Positions 39,881 to 48,493 are shown, counted from the first letter of the stretch. The stretch: 64,000 nt of DNA from Flavobacterium panacagri (GCF_030378165.1 NZ_CP119766.1:5394001-5458000), one strand, 5' to 3'. The notes: generated by a model not told the origin, from the letters alone. A program made the numbers and translations.

Positions 39881-39905
39881 TAAAAAATCCTTACAAAAAG
39901 AAACA

Positions 39906-40961
39906 ATGGCAAAACTTGAATTATCCAAAAACGGCTTTCAGATCAACAATATAAACATCGAATTCCCAATTGATATAAAAGTTTTAAAACAGGCTTTAGG
40001 AAATTCTAGATATACTAAAAAAAAATACAATCACATTTATACTTGGGACGACCAGGGGATTATGGCTTTTTCTAAAGAAGGAGACAAAGTCGAAAGTATA
40101 GGACTTGAATTAGAGCTTCGTGAATACGATTTTTGTGCAAAAAGTATCTTTACTGGCGAATTCATTTTTGATGGTCAGGAATTATTTCAATACTACGAAA
40201 ACAACAAAAAACAACTTGTAAAACTTTTTAAAGGAGACAGAAGCGGTGCTTTTATCCTAAACGGAATCAGCGTTTGGTTTGACAAAGAAGATGGTAAAAT
40301 TACGAGTTTAAGCATTTCTCCACGCGAGGAAGAAGAGAAAAAAATTTCTGCTCCTGTTGATCCCGAATTCAAATTCTTTCAACCGCTTTGGAAAGAATGG
40401 ATTTCTGAAATCAGTAAAATTGTTTCTGAAAACAATGATTATTACAATCTCGCAGATGGTATTTCTAAAGAAGATATCGAACAACATTCTGAATTAGAAG
40501 ATGATATCAAAATACCACTTGCACTTATAAATTTCTACAAAGTTCAAAACGTAGATTACGATGCCGTTACATCAGTATTTCAGCTGGCAATAAACAATTG
40601 GAGCTACGAATTGATTCCGTTTCAAGACATTGCCGAAGAATGGATTTCCATACAAGATCTTCAATTTGACGAAGACGATTTACCAGAACAAGATGAAGTA
40701 GATTTCGAAAAAATCAAAACCAACAACTACGCCAATCCAAAATGGATTCCGTTTGCAACTGGAAGAAACGGAGATTATTTACTTTACGACACAGACCCAG
40801 CCTCAAAAGGAAAATTTGGACAGATTATCGAACTCCAAAATGAATCCTGGTCAAGAATCATAGTTGCTGATTCGTTAGAAGAATTAATTCAAAACGAAAT
40901 CAACAATTTAAAAGCAGGCAGAACTGAGCATTTTAGTTTTATTATTGAAAAAGAAAATTAA
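39906..40961 (+). CDS. SMI1/KNR4-family protein with N-terminal unknown domain
   Basis: A 351-residue protein. The C-terminal half (about 165-345) matches the SMI1/KNR4 superfamily: FKFFQPLWKEWI start, IPLALINFYKVQN, and WIPFATGRNGDYLLYDTDP followed by SWSRIIVADSLEELI. Members of this superfamily are often immunity proteins of polymorphic toxins or housekeeping proteins of unknown role. Residues 1-150 form a separate domain (FQINNINIEFPIDIKVLKQALG) that I know only as recurrent in such proteins. No toxin gene is adjacent. The 25-bp gap to the NlpC/P60 gene suggests co-transcription. Function is unknown. Confidence 0.65.
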   Translation: MAKLELSKNGFQINNINIEFPIDIKVLKQALGNSRYTKKKYNHIYTWDDQGIMAFSKEGDKVESIGLELELREYDFCAKSIFTGEFIFDGQELFQYYENNKKQLVKLFKGDRSGAFILNGISVWFDKEDGKITSLSISPREEEEKKISAPVDPEFKFFQPLWKEWISEISKIVSENNDYYNLADGISKEDIEQHSELEDDIKIPLALINFYKVQNVDYDAVTSVFQLAINNWSYELIPFQDIAEEWISIQDLQFDEDDLPEQDEVDFEKIKTNNYANPKWIPFATGRNGDYLLYDTDPASKGKFGQIIELQNESWSRIIVADSLEELIQNEINNLKAGRTEHFSFIIEKEN

Positions 40962-41020
40962 GGTACGCGGATAAAACAGATTCGCTTTGCGAAAACACGG
41001 ATTTACAAGGATTTTTTATT

Positions 41021-41098
41021 TTTTCTCTCGCAGATTTAGCAGATTTAAACAGATTAAAAAAATAAATCCGCATAATCTGCTAAATCTGCGAGAGAAAA
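41021..41098. repeat. Perfect 25-bp palindrome, family CTCTCGCAGATT
   Basis: The arms are 41,021-41,045 and 41,074-41,098, with a 28-nt loop. Both contain CTCTCGCAGATTTAGCAG or its complement. Related, less perfect copies are at 45,801-45,923 and inside 46,868-47,102. Located between two convergent genes. Confidence 0.85.
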
Positions 41099-41150
41099 TT
41101 AATAAGCAAAAAAATTCGCGCTAATTAGTGTAATTCGTGGCAAACAAAAA

Positions 41151-41996
41151 CTAAGCACTCAATCGAATCGTTTTTCTAAACTCAGACGGGCTATACCCTT
41201 TTTGCTTTCTGAAGAATTTATTAAAGTGGCTTTCATCCGTAAAACCAAATTCATACGCAATTTCATTAATACGCTTGTCGCTAAACTGTAAACGATGCTC
41301 AATCAGTTTCGTTTTATAATTACTGATATATTGTTGCATCGTTTCACTCGCATGCTTTTTAAAATAACGCCCTAAATACGTATTCGAAATCCCGAAATAA
41401 TCACTTATGGATTCCGCTTTAATTTTTTCAGGGAAATAAATATTATTCTGAATGTATTGCAAAATATCCATAGCTTTAGCCTCTGTACCAATATTAACCT
41501 GCTCTGGAAGATATTTCGCAATATTACGAGCAACTATTATAATCAAAGTATTCACCAATTGCTGAATCAATTCCTGATTGTAAACATCTTTATCCTGATG
41601 CTCGCGACAGATTGCTTCAATCATCACTTTCACCAAACACTTATCAGGATCATTTTTTAGAATACAACCCGGCTGATGATTCGCATTTTGAAGAATATAT
41701 TCCAATCGCTGCACATTCTCATTTTGCAAACTCGAATTTTTCAAATAAATATCATTAAACCTCAAAAAGAAAAACTTCGTTTCTGTTTCAATGGTAAAAT
41801 TATGACAGTCCTCTGGCGTCAATAAAAACAAATGCCCTGGATCGTACTCAAAAATATTTTTATTAATACACTGTCTTCCTGTTCCTTCCAGAATATAAAC
41901 CAGTTCAAAGAAATTATGGCGATCACCCACATCCGGATATTCGTTTAAAGTTTCAAAAGAAACCGTAAAAGGCTCGTATAAATTCTCTTTTTTCAT
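41151..41996 (-). CDS. AraC-family transcriptional regulator
   Basis: The ATG at 41,996 (281 residues) is preferred to a longer reading, because MKKENLYEPFTVSFETLNEY begins the domain. N-terminal cupin-like sensor domain (FELVYILEGTGRQCIN, GHLFLLTPEDCHNF). C-terminal double helix-turn-helix about 175-281: ISDYFGISNTYLGRYFKKH and RINEIAYEFGFTDESHFNKF, then GYSPSEFRK. It is divergent from an aldo/keto reductase gene with a 116-bp shared region containing an inverted repeat, so it probably controls that gene in response to a small ligand, likely a sugar or aldehyde. The ligand is not identifiable. Confidence 0.88.
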   Translation of the reverse strand: MKKENLYEPFTVSFETLNEYPDVGDRHNFFELVYILEGTGRQCINKNIFEYDPGHLFLLTPEDCHNFTIETETKFFFLRFNDIYLKNSSLQNENVQRLEYILQNANHQPGCILKNDPDKCLVKVMIEAICREHQDKDVYNQELIQQLVNTLIIIVARNIAKYLPEQVNIGTEAKAMDILQYIQNNIYFPEKIKAESISDYFGISNTYLGRYFKKHASETMQQYISNYKTKLIEHRLQFSDKRINEIAYEFGFTDESHFNKFFRKQKGYSPSEFRKTIRLSA

Positions 41997-42042
41997 AATC
42001 TGTTTTATTTGAAGTTGCAAATATACCTAAAAAAGACAAATA

Positions 42043-42073
42043 TATACCAAATTAAAACCTTAAAAATGGTATA
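42043..42073. promoter_or_regulatory. Candidate operator between AraC regulator and reductase
   Basis: TATACCA (42,043-42,049) and TGGTATA (42,067-42,073) form an inverted repeat with a 17-bp centre. The right half overlaps TAATTTTG (42,072-42,079), a fit to the TAnnTTTG promoter element for the reductase. Confidence 0.5.
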
Positions 42074-42112
42074 ATTTTGCCTCATCAAATTAATCAAAAT
42101 AAAATTACTATC

Positions 42113-43099
42113 ATGGAATATAGAAAATTAGGCAATTCAGAACTAGAATTATCAGCTATAACATACGGTGCTTTTGCAATTGGCGGAACCATGTGGGGCG
42201 GAACTGAAAAGAAAGATTCAATAGAATCTGTTCAGGCGTCTATCGACCACGGCGTAACTACAATCGACACCGCTCCTTTTTACGGATTTGGTTTAAGCGA
42301 AGAAATGATCGGAGAAGCCATAAAACCTTACGATCGTTCAAAAGTGCAGTTGCTTACTAAATTCGGTTTAGTTTGGGACGGAAGCAACAACGGAAAAGGC
42401 GATTTCTTTTTTGATGCTGATGATAACGGAAAACAAGTGCCTATTTACAAATACTCATCAAAAGAAAACGTAATTAAAGAAATCGAAGAAAGCTTAAAAC
42501 GCCTTAAAACCGATTATATCGATTTACTGCAAATTCATTGGCCAGACAGCACAACGCCAATTTCTGAAACCATGGAAGCCGTTGAAACCTTAATTCAACA
42601 AGGAAAAATCAAAGCTTTTGGTGTAAGTAATTACAATATTGAACAAATCAAAGAAGCGCAAAAAAAGGTTCAGATTGCATCAGATCAGGTTGCCTACAGC
42701 ATGTTAAACAGAAGCATCGAAAAAGACTTACTTCCTTTTACCATCGCAGAAAATATCGGAATCATTGCTTACAGTCCGATGGAAAGAGGTTTATTGACAG
42801 GGAAATATTTCACCGACAGCAAATTAAAAGAAAACGATCACCGCAACGGCTACTTCGGAAAATTTGATTTACAAAAAGTAAAAACCCTAATCGAAGAATT
42901 AAGTTCACTGGCAAACGACAAACACATTTCTATCGCACAATTGGTATTACGTTGGACAACATTACAAAAAGGAATCGCAATTGTATTAGCCGGAGCAAGA
43001 AATGCAGAACAAGCCATTTCAAACGCCAAAACAATGGATTTCGATTTATCAGCTTCAGAACTTACATTTATTAATGAAGCGCTTTCTAAGCTAGAATAA
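42113..43099 (+). CDS. Aldo/keto reductase
   Basis: Start at the ATG at 42,113 (328 residues). The catalytic tetrad of the family is visible: Asp52 and Tyr57 in DTAPFYG, Lys83 in LLTKFG and His142 in LQIHWPD. A 20-30 residue insertion around 88-110 (DGSNNGKGDFFFDAD) pushes the histidine later than usual. The fold is a TIM barrel using NADPH to reduce aldehydes or keto-sugars. It is divergent from an AraC regulator, the usual sign of ligand-induced expression. Substrate is unknown. Confidence 0.9.
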   Translation: MEYRKLGNSELELSAITYGAFAIGGTMWGGTEKKDSIESVQASIDHGVTTIDTAPFYGFGLSEEMIGEAIKPYDRSKVQLLTKFGLVWDGSNNGKGDFFFDADDNGKQVPIYKYSSKENVIKEIEESLKRLKTDYIDLLQIHWPDSTTPISETMEAVETLIQQGKIKAFGVSNYNIEQIKEAQKKVQIASDQVAYSMLNRSIEKDLLPFTIAENIGIIAYSPMERGLLTGKYFTDSKLKENDHRNGYFGKFDLQKVKTLIEELSSLANDKHISIAQLVLRWTTLQKGIAIVLAGARNAEQAISNAKTMDFDLSASELTFINEALSKLE

Positions 43100-43108
43100 T
43101 TATTCTTC

Positions 43109-43242
43109 AAACACATAGAAATATAGCTATTCGTTGCGTACAAAGTCGTTTCACTTTTCTAAAAATCACATAGCTATGTGTTAGAAACTAGTTTCTTTCA
43201 ATTCCCTTTTCAAGAAAGAAAAATCTATGTTTCTATGTGTTT
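43109..43242. repeat. Imperfect palindrome, family CACATAGAAA
   Basis: AAACACATAGAAATATAG (43,109-43,126) pairs with the 18-nt right arm at 43,225-43,242 with one mismatch. A smaller internal palindrome CACATAGCTATGTG lies at about 43,168. It directly follows the reductase stop codon. Confidence 0.75.
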
Positions 43243-43272
43243 AAAAAAAATCTCAAACAATTAAAATAATTT

Positions 43273-43371
43273 GGGTGTGCCCCTCCGGGTCGGGCTTTCG
43301 GCTATATCTTTTGTTCCATTTCATTCCACAAAAGGATACCGCCTCAATCCCTCACACATCCGTTTTCAAAA
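43273..43371. repeat. Dispersed palindromic repeat, family ATCCTTTTGT (copy 3)
   Basis: Same architecture and orientation as the copy at 22,719-22,807: CCCTCCGGGTCGGGCTT, then ATCTTTTGT, a loop, ACAAAAGGATACCGC, then CAATCCCTCACACATCC. Confidence 0.75.
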
Positions 43372-43497
43372 GAAGCACTTATATCTCAATTTAGGTAAAC
43401 AAAAACTTTGCGACTCTGCGTCTTTGCGAGATTAAAAAAAAAAAAAAAATGCGCCTTTAAATTTCAATATAAAGACGTTAATAAAACCAATAGTAAA

Positions 43498-44103
43498 ATG
43501 AAAAAGATATTCATAATTAACGGCGGACAGAAATTCGCACATTCAGGCGGAAAATTCAACAAAACAGTTCAGGACTGGACAACCGAATTTCTTTCCAAAA
43601 ACAACGAATACGAAATCAAAACAACTCACGTAGAAGACAATATCGATCTTGACAAAGAAGTAGAAAAATTTGTTTGGGCAGATGTTATCATTTACCACAC
43701 ACCAGTTTGGTGGTTTCAGTTACCAAACCTTTTTAAAAAATACATCGACGATGTTTTCACCGCAGGCCATAACAAAGGAATTTACAAAAGCGACGGAAGA
43801 AGCCGTGTAAATCCAGACATCAATTACGGAACCGGCGGACTTCTGCACGGACGCAAATACATGCTGACCACAAGCTGGAATGCTCCTGCAACAGCTTTTA
43901 CACTTCCAGGTGAGTTCTTCGATCAAAAATCAGTTGATGAAGGCGTAATGTTTGGTTTCCACAAAATGAACAAATTCACAGGAATGGAAAAACTAAATGG
44001 ATTCCATTTTCATGATGTTGAGAAAGGCGCTACAATAGAAAATATCGTTATCTTTAAAGAGAATTACACCAAACACTTAGAGCAAACTTTTAAAAACTTA
44101 TAA
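43498..44103 (+). CDS. MdaB/KefF-like NAD(P)H quinone reductase (flavodoxin fold)
   Basis: Start at the ATG at 43,498 (201 residues), because upstream codons are low-complexity lysine and lack family similarity. The N-terminal FIINGGQKFAHSGGKFN is the FMN/FAD phosphate-binding region. HTPVWWFQLPNLFKKYIDDVF and GRKYMLTTSWNAP are typical of MdaB-type modulators of drug activity. These enzymes reduce quinones by two electrons, protecting against oxidative stress. The following gene starts two bases after the stop, so they are co-transcribed; that partner is a YgiN-type monooxygenase. MdaB-YgiN pairs are known in E. coli as a quinone redox pair. Confidence 0.88.
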   Translation: MKKIFIINGGQKFAHSGGKFNKTVQDWTTEFLSKNNEYEIKTTHVEDNIDLDKEVEKFVWADVIIYHTPVWWFQLPNLFKKYIDDVFTAGHNKGIYKSDGRSRVNPDINYGTGGLLHGRKYMLTTSWNAPATAFTLPGEFFDQKSVDEGVMFGFHKMNKFTGMEKLNGFHFHDVEKGATIENIVIFKENYTKHLEQTFKNL

Positions 44104-44105
44104 TT

Positions 44106-44384
44106 ATGATTTCGATTACCGCAATTTTAAAAAGTAAACCAGAGCATTTAATTGAAGTTAAAAATATGCTTACTCACCTAGTTACCGAAACTAGAAAAGA
44201 AGAGGCCTGCATTCGTTACGATTTACATACCTCCGAAAATGTTTTTATACTTTGGGAAGAATGGAAAGACCAGCCGGGATTAGATTTACACAACAGCCAG
44301 TCTTATCTGCAAGAATTCATCAAAAAAACAGAAGCACTGGTTTCAAGTCCGATACAAGTCTATAAAACAGAACAGATTTTATAA
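44106..44384 (+). CDS. YgiN-like antibiotic biosynthesis monooxygenase-family protein
   Basis: A 92-residue dimeric alpha/beta-barrel protein. ITAILKSKPEHLIEVKNMLTHLV, then EEACIRYDLH, then FILWEEWKDQPGLDLH and the C-terminal SYLQEF are characteristic. Members form small oxidising or quinol-binding enzymes, and the E. coli homologue YgiN partners with MdaB. The gene follows the flavoprotein by two bases, and the same pairing here supports a quinone detoxification role. Substrate unverified. Confidence 0.82.
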   Translation: MISITAILKSKPEHLIEVKNMLTHLVTETRKEEACIRYDLHTSENVFILWEEWKDQPGLDLHNSQSYLQEFIKKTEALVSSPIQVYKTEQIL

Positions 44385-44400
44385 CGTGATTTCAGACTCT

Positions 44401-44482
44401 CCTGCAAGGTTTCCAAAACCTTGTAGGCATAATTTAAACCTCTTCCAAAAAAAGACCTACAAGGTTTTGGAAACCTTGCAGG
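44401..44482. repeat. Perfect 27-bp palindrome, family CCTGCAAGG
   Basis: Arms 44,401-44,427 and 44,456-44,482 are exact complements with a 28-nt loop. Each arm has its own internal palindromic part (CAAGGTTTCCAAAACCTTG). It lies between the YgiN-like gene and the DUF3291 gene. Confidence 0.88.
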
Positions 44483-44520
44483 AAAAGCTAAATTGCTTAA
44501 AATTCAGAAACATATATTTT

Positions 44521-44985
44521 ATGAGCAAATACCATCTTGCCGAAATTAATATTGCCAAAATGAAAGGAGTCGACATCAACGATCCGATCATGAAAGAATT
44601 TGTGGACAACTTAGACACCGTAAATAAACTAGCTGAAGAGAGCGAAGGTTTTGTCTGGAGACTAAAAGACGATACCGACAGTTACAATGCTACAAGTCTG
44701 AATCCGTACAATGATGAGCAAATCATTATCAATGTATCGGTTTGGGAAAGCATAGAAACACTGGAACATTATATGTACAAAACGTTTCACAGCGAATTCC
44801 TAAGACGCCGTAAAGAGTGGTTTCAAAAATTCGGAAAAGCCCATACCGCCATGTGGTGGATTCCAGCAGGCCAAATTCCAACCATGGAAGAAGCCGTTGA
44901 AAAATTAGACTACCTTCAAAAAAAAGGGCCTTCAGAACTAGTTTTTGATTTAAGAAACAAATATCCAATGCCAGTTGATGCATAG
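44521..44985 (+). CDS. DUF3291 domain protein
   Basis: Start at the ATG at 44,521 (154 residues); a longer frame upstream runs through a palindromic repeat and is not real. The protein begins HLAEINIAKMKGVDINDP and contains SEGFVWRLKD, VSVWESIETLEHYMYKTFHSEF and the TAMWWIPAGQIPTMEEA motif, all typical of DUF3291. This family has a dimeric alpha/beta barrel fold like the neighbouring monooxygenase-type protein. No catalytic residues are established. It may join the quinone-related operon or be expressed separately, since the palindrome between them could terminate transcription. Confidence 0.8.
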   Translation: MSKYHLAEINIAKMKGVDINDPIMKEFVDNLDTVNKLAEESEGFVWRLKDDTDSYNATSLNPYNDEQIIINVSVWESIETLEHYMYKTFHSEFLRRRKEWFQKFGKAHTAMWWIPAGQIPTMEEAVEKLDYLQKKGPSELVFDLRNKYPMPVDA

Positions 44986-44992
44986 TTTTTTA

Positions 44993-45067
44993 TAGCCACG
45001 AATTCACGAATTTATTTTTTTTAATCTATGCGCAAAGATTTTATATTAATTCGTGAATTCGTGGCTA
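44993..45067. repeat. Perfect 20-bp palindrome, family CCACGAATTCACGAAT
   Basis: Arms 44,993-45,012 and 45,048-45,067 are exact complements with a 35-nt loop. A second copy of the same family is at 51,345-51,428. It separates two convergent genes. Confidence 0.85.
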
Positions 45068-45074
45068 ACAAAAC

Positions 45075-45782
45075 TTATTTAATTCCGCCAAAAGCTCCGA
45101 AACACATATTTTTATGTAAAATCTCGACTTTTGAGAAACCTACTTTTTTCATCAAATCCAATTGGTAATTCATAGATCTTGGCGAATCTTCCTTTTCGAT
45201 ATAATCCAAAACTTTCTGACGATACTCCGCTCCTCCTATTCCTTCCAAATACTCTCCGTAACGTTGCCACGTATATTCATTCAACAATTCTGTGTCTTGC
45301 GTGATTAAATCCGAAATCATTAAACAGCCTCCCGGTTTTAATAATCTAAATAACTTTGTAAAAGTAGTTTCCCAATCTTCATCATCACGCAAATGATGTA
45401 AAACCGCACCTGCCAAAATAATATCAAAACTGTTTTCTTTTAAATCTACTTCACGAATATCGCCTTGTTTGATCTTGACTTTTCCGTTTGTTTCTGCGGA
45501 AACCCTTTCAAAAGCTCTGTTTAACATTGGCAAACTCAAATCGACTAAAGTACAATTCAAATTTGGCACTTTAGATAACATTTTTAAAGTATAATTTCCA
45601 GCTCCACAGCCAACATCCAGTACATTTTTGGCATTCGGAACGATACGTTTTGAAGCTTCAGTAATTAATTCCAAAGAAATAGTCGCGTCTATTGTAGCCA
45701 CTTGCCCCGTTTCTAAATTTGAAAATCGTTCAACATCATTGTCAAACCGTTCTTTGATTTCTTGAATAGTTGATTTTTTCAT
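45075..45782 (-). CDS. Class I SAM-dependent methyltransferase
   Basis: A 235-residue methyltransferase. The SAM-binding motif is VLDVGCGAGNYTLKML at about 59-74, motif II is NCTLVDLSLPML, and motif IV is FDIILAGAVLHHL. An unusual N-terminal EIKERFDNDVERFSNLETGQ segment precedes the core. The substrate is not apparent. It is divergent from a LysR-family regulator with about 220 bp between them, the classical arrangement for a LysR target gene. Confidence 0.87.
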   Translation of the reverse strand: MKKSTIQEIKERFDNDVERFSNLETGQVATIDATISLELITEASKRIVPNAKNVLDVGCGAGNYTLKMLSKVPNLNCTLVDLSLPMLNRAFERVSAETNGKVKIKQGDIREVDLKENSFDIILAGAVLHHLRDDEDWETTFTKLFRLLKPGGCLMISDLITQDTELLNEYTWQRYGEYLEGIGGAEYRQKVLDYIEKEDSPRSMNYQLDLMKKVGFSKVEILHKNMCFGAFGGIK

Positions 45783-45800
45783 GGTCTTTTGTTTTTTTAT

Positions 45801-45923
45801 CTCTCGCAGATCACGCAGATTTAGGGGATCTTTTTGCTATTATATGATCGGAATTTTTGTGATTAAGAATGATTTTAATAAAATTAATTAATAATCTGCC
45901 CTATCTGCTGAATCTGCGAGAGA
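45801..45923. repeat. Imperfect palindrome, family CTCTCGCAGATT (copy 2)
   Basis: CTCTCGCAGATCACGCAGAT on the left matches in inverted orientation AATCTGCCC...CTGAATCTGCGAGAG on the right. It is a looser relative of the perfect copy at 41,021-41,098. It lies upstream of the methyltransferase start, so it would be transcribed or lie within its promoter region. Confidence 0.65.
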
Positions 45924-45954
45924 ATTATTTTTTTCAAAACTACCCCTTTCATAA

Positions 45955-46002
45955 ATACTTTAAAAATACTATTTTTATCAATAAATAATACTTTAAAAGT
46001 AT
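45955..46002. promoter_or_regulatory. Candidate LysR operator, duplicated
   Basis: ATACTTTAAAAGTAT (45,988-46,002) is a perfect 15-bp palindrome directly before the LysR start codon. A near copy ATACTTTAAAAATACT starts at 45,955. The 33-bp offset is about three helical turns, as expected for two dimers on one face. Confidence 0.55.
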
Positions 46003-46003
46003 C

Positions 46004-46885
46004 ATGGAATTACGTCATCTAAAATATTTTCTGGCTGTAGCCGAAGAATTGAACTTTACCAAAGCTTCAGAAAAACTCTTTATTTCACAGCCACCATTAA
46101 GCCGACAAATAGCAGAATTAGAAGAAGAACTTCAAGCAAAGCTTTTCATTAGAAATAATAAAAAAGTCGAACTCACAGAAGCAGGAAAATATTTTGAAAA
46201 AGAAATTAAAACTCTTTTCCAGAATTTGGAACTTATTTCTGCAAAGACAAAAAAGATAGCCGAAAATGTTTCTGGTGAATTCAGAATCGCTTATATCAGT
46301 TCGATATATTCTGCTGTGATTTCAGATTTAATCAAACATTTAAAAAAACAGTTTCCGTATGTCAATTTCAAATTATTTGAGATTTCAACTGCCAAACAAA
46401 TCACTGCCTTAGAACAAGGAAAAATCGAAATGGGAATTATTCGTTCTCCTGTAAAATCTCCAAAAATCAAATCCGATTTATGGTTTAAAGATGGATTTTC
46501 ATTGGTTTACAATAAAAAATCAGTTCAGATAAAATCGGAAAACGATATTTTTCAATTGAAAGACGAAACGTTTGTGTTTTTCAATAAAGATTATGCGCCA
46601 CATTATCATGAAGTTTTATTAGAACTTTGCGCTTTTTATGGTTTTACGCCGAAGATTATTCACGAAGCCAATAACATCAACTCCATCGTACAATTAGTCA
46701 AAAATGGATTAGGAATTTCAATTGTTCCTTCGAATATTGCCAAAAACAATCATGATCCTGAAATTGGTTTTGTTGAATTGAAAAAGGTAAATCTAAAAAC
46801 AGATGTTTCGATTATCACTTCGAGGGAAGATGATTCAGAGATTACGCAATCTGCTGTTGCTTTTTTATTGCCACAAAGGCGCTAA
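46004..46885 (+). CDS. LysR-family transcriptional regulator
   Basis: A 293-residue regulator. The N-terminal winged helix is canonical: MELRHLKYFLAVAEELNFTKAS and SQPPLSRQIAELEEEL. The C-terminal periplasmic-binding-like sensor spans about 90-290. The final codons (LLPQRR-stop) are encoded by the left arm of a palindromic repeat (46,868-47,102), so the repeat supplies the natural stop codon. It is divergent from a methyltransferase gene that it probably controls, and may repress its own expression through the palindrome directly before its start. Confidence 0.88.
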   Translation: MELRHLKYFLAVAEELNFTKASEKLFISQPPLSRQIAELEEELQAKLFIRNNKKVELTEAGKYFEKEIKTLFQNLELISAKTKKIAENVSGEFRIAYISSIYSAVISDLIKHLKKQFPYVNFKLFEISTAKQITALEQGKIEMGIIRSPVKSPKIKSDLWFKDGFSLVYNKKSVQIKSENDIFQLKDETFVFFNKDYAPHYHEVLLELCAFYGFTPKIIHEANNINSIVQLVKNGLGISIVPSNIAKNNHDPEIGFVELKKVNLKTDVSIITSREDDSEITQSAVAFLLPQRR

Positions 46886-47102
46886 GGCTCAAAGTTTTTT
46901 TAATCTCGCAAAGTCGCAAATTTTATTAATTAAAAGTAAAAAAATAAGTTTCACGCAGATTCAGCAGATTTTAGCAGATTTTAAAAAAGAATCATTTGCA
47001 GAATCTGCCTAAAGCCTTTAAAATCTGCATGAAATAAAAAATCCTTTCCAATCCTTTTAATCTGTGGCAAAAAAAACCTTGCGTCTTAGCGCCTTCGTGG
47101 CC
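46868..47102. repeat. Nested palindromes, families GCCACAAAGGCGC and CACGCAGATT
   Basis: The outer pair is GCCACAAAGGCGCTAAG on the left and TTAGCGCCTTCGTGGC on the right, ending at 47,102. The inner pair is TTTCACGCAGATT at about 46,951 with AAAATCTGCATGAAA ending about 47,037. The left outer arm overlaps the end of the LysR gene. A second outer-type copy is at 51,962-52,038. Confidence 0.75.
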
Positions 47103-47206
47103 ATAACAAAAATTCGTTACAATTTAGTACAGAAATCCACATTATAAAAAGAGAACTTTTAAATACCTTAGCAAATTCAAAATCTACAATAAAATTTCAA
47201 TATAAA

Positions 47207-48493
47207 ATGGCTGAGCAATCTTCAATTCAGTGTCCAAACTGCGGAACTCCTATCGATGTCAATGATGTTTTAAAACATCAATTGGAAGACAGCATCCGTA
47301 AAGAATTTCAACAAAAAGCGACTATTCAAAATAAAGAATTAGAGCTTAAAAATGAGCAATTGGACAAAGCTAAAGCCGAATTTGAAGCCAAAAAGAAACA
47401 AGAAAACGAGCTTTTTGCCGAGCGTTTGGAGCGTGAAAGAAAAATTGCCGAAAAGGAAATTTCTGAAAAACTAAAAACCAAACTCGAAGAAGAAAACAAA
47501 GACCGTTTGCTTTTAATGGAAAAAGAACTCTCTGAAAAATCGGAAAAAATCAGGGAATTAAATAAAATGGAAGGTGAAATCGCAAAATTACAGCGCGAAA
47601 AACTGGAAATGAAAGATGCTATTCAGGCCGAAGCCGAAAAGCAATTGAACACGCAATTGGCCTTGGAACGCGAAAAAATCAGAAAACAGGAAGACGATAA
47701 AAACGAGTTAAAATTTAAAGAACTTCAAAAGCAATTAGAAGAGCAGAAAAAATTAACCGAAGAAATGAAACGCAAGCAGGAACAAGGTTCTATGCAATTG
47801 CAAGGCGAAGTAATGGAATTAGCGATTGAAGAATGGCTAGCCAACAACTTTCCTCTCGATAGTATCGACGAAGTTAAAAAAGGCGCAAACGGCGCCGACT
47901 GTCTTCAGATTGTCAATACTCGCGAACATCAAAACTGCGGTTCTATTTATTATGAAAGTAAAAGAACCAAAGCTTTCCAGCCTTCCTGGATTGAGAAATT
48001 CAAAAACGATATCAGAACCAAAAGAGCCAATATCGGAGTTTTAGTAACCGAAGTAATGCCAAACGGAATGGAAAGAATGGGCATGCGCGACGGAATCTGG
48101 ATTTGTACCTATGAAGAATTTAAAGGTTTAAGCGCCGTTTTGCGTCAATCCTTAATTCAGATCAATCAAGCCGTTCAGGCGCAGGAAAACAAAGGCGATA
48201 AAATGTCGATGTTGTATGATTTCTTAACCAGCAACGAATTCCGTTTGCAGATTGAAGGAATTGTAGAAGGTTTTACGCAAATGCAAAGTGACTTAGATTC
48301 TGAAAAAAGAGCGATGCAGAGAATCTGGAAACAACGCGAAAAACAAATCGAAAAAGTGGTTCATAATACTTTAGGAATGTACGGTTCGATTCGTGGTATT
48401 GCTGGAAATGCAGTTCAGAGTGTAAAGGCTCTGGAATTGGATTTTATTGAAGGAGATGACGAAGAGGAAGAAACTAAGGAATTGTTAGAATAA
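47207..48493 (+). CDS. DUF2130 protein with long coiled coil
   Basis: A 428-residue protein. An N-terminal CPNCGTPIDVNDVLKHQLE forms a zinc-ribbon-like CxxC start. Residues about 30-205 are a charged coiled coil rich in Glu, Lys and Gln. The C-terminal DUF2130 core follows with GEVMELAIEEWLANNFP, KKGANGADCLQIV and YYESKRTKAFQPSWIEKFKNDI, then GVLVTEVMPNG. The E-x(n)-Y-E-S-K-R pattern and the surrounding motifs resemble the PD-(D/E)xK restriction-endonuclease-like fold, so a nuclease-like or DNA-binding activity is possible. It is alone between repeats. Function is unknown. Confidence 0.82.
   Translation: MAEQSSIQCPNCGTPIDVNDVLKHQLEDSIRKEFQQKATIQNKELELKNEQLDKAKAEFEAKKKQENELFAERLERERKIAEKEISEKLKTKLEEENKDRLLLMEKELSEKSEKIRELNKMEGEIAKLQREKLEMKDAIQAEAEKQLNTQLALEREKIRKQEDDKNELKFKELQKQLEEQKKLTEEMKRKQEQGSMQLQGEVMELAIEEWLANNFPLDSIDEVKKGANGADCLQIVNTREHQNCGSIYYESKRTKAFQPSWIEKFKNDIRTKRANIGVLVTEVMPNGMERMGMRDGIWICTYEEFKGLSAVLRQSLIQINQAVQAQENKGDKMSMLYDFLTSNEFRLQIEGIVEGFTQMQSDLDSEKRAMQRIWKQREKQIEKVVHNTLGMYGSIRGIAGNAVQSVKALELDFIEGDDEEEETKELLE

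Noticed and set aside
44386..44520. Earlier start for the DUF3291 protein
   Set aside because: The extra codons run through a perfect 27-bp palindrome, and the domain begins at the ATG at 44,521.
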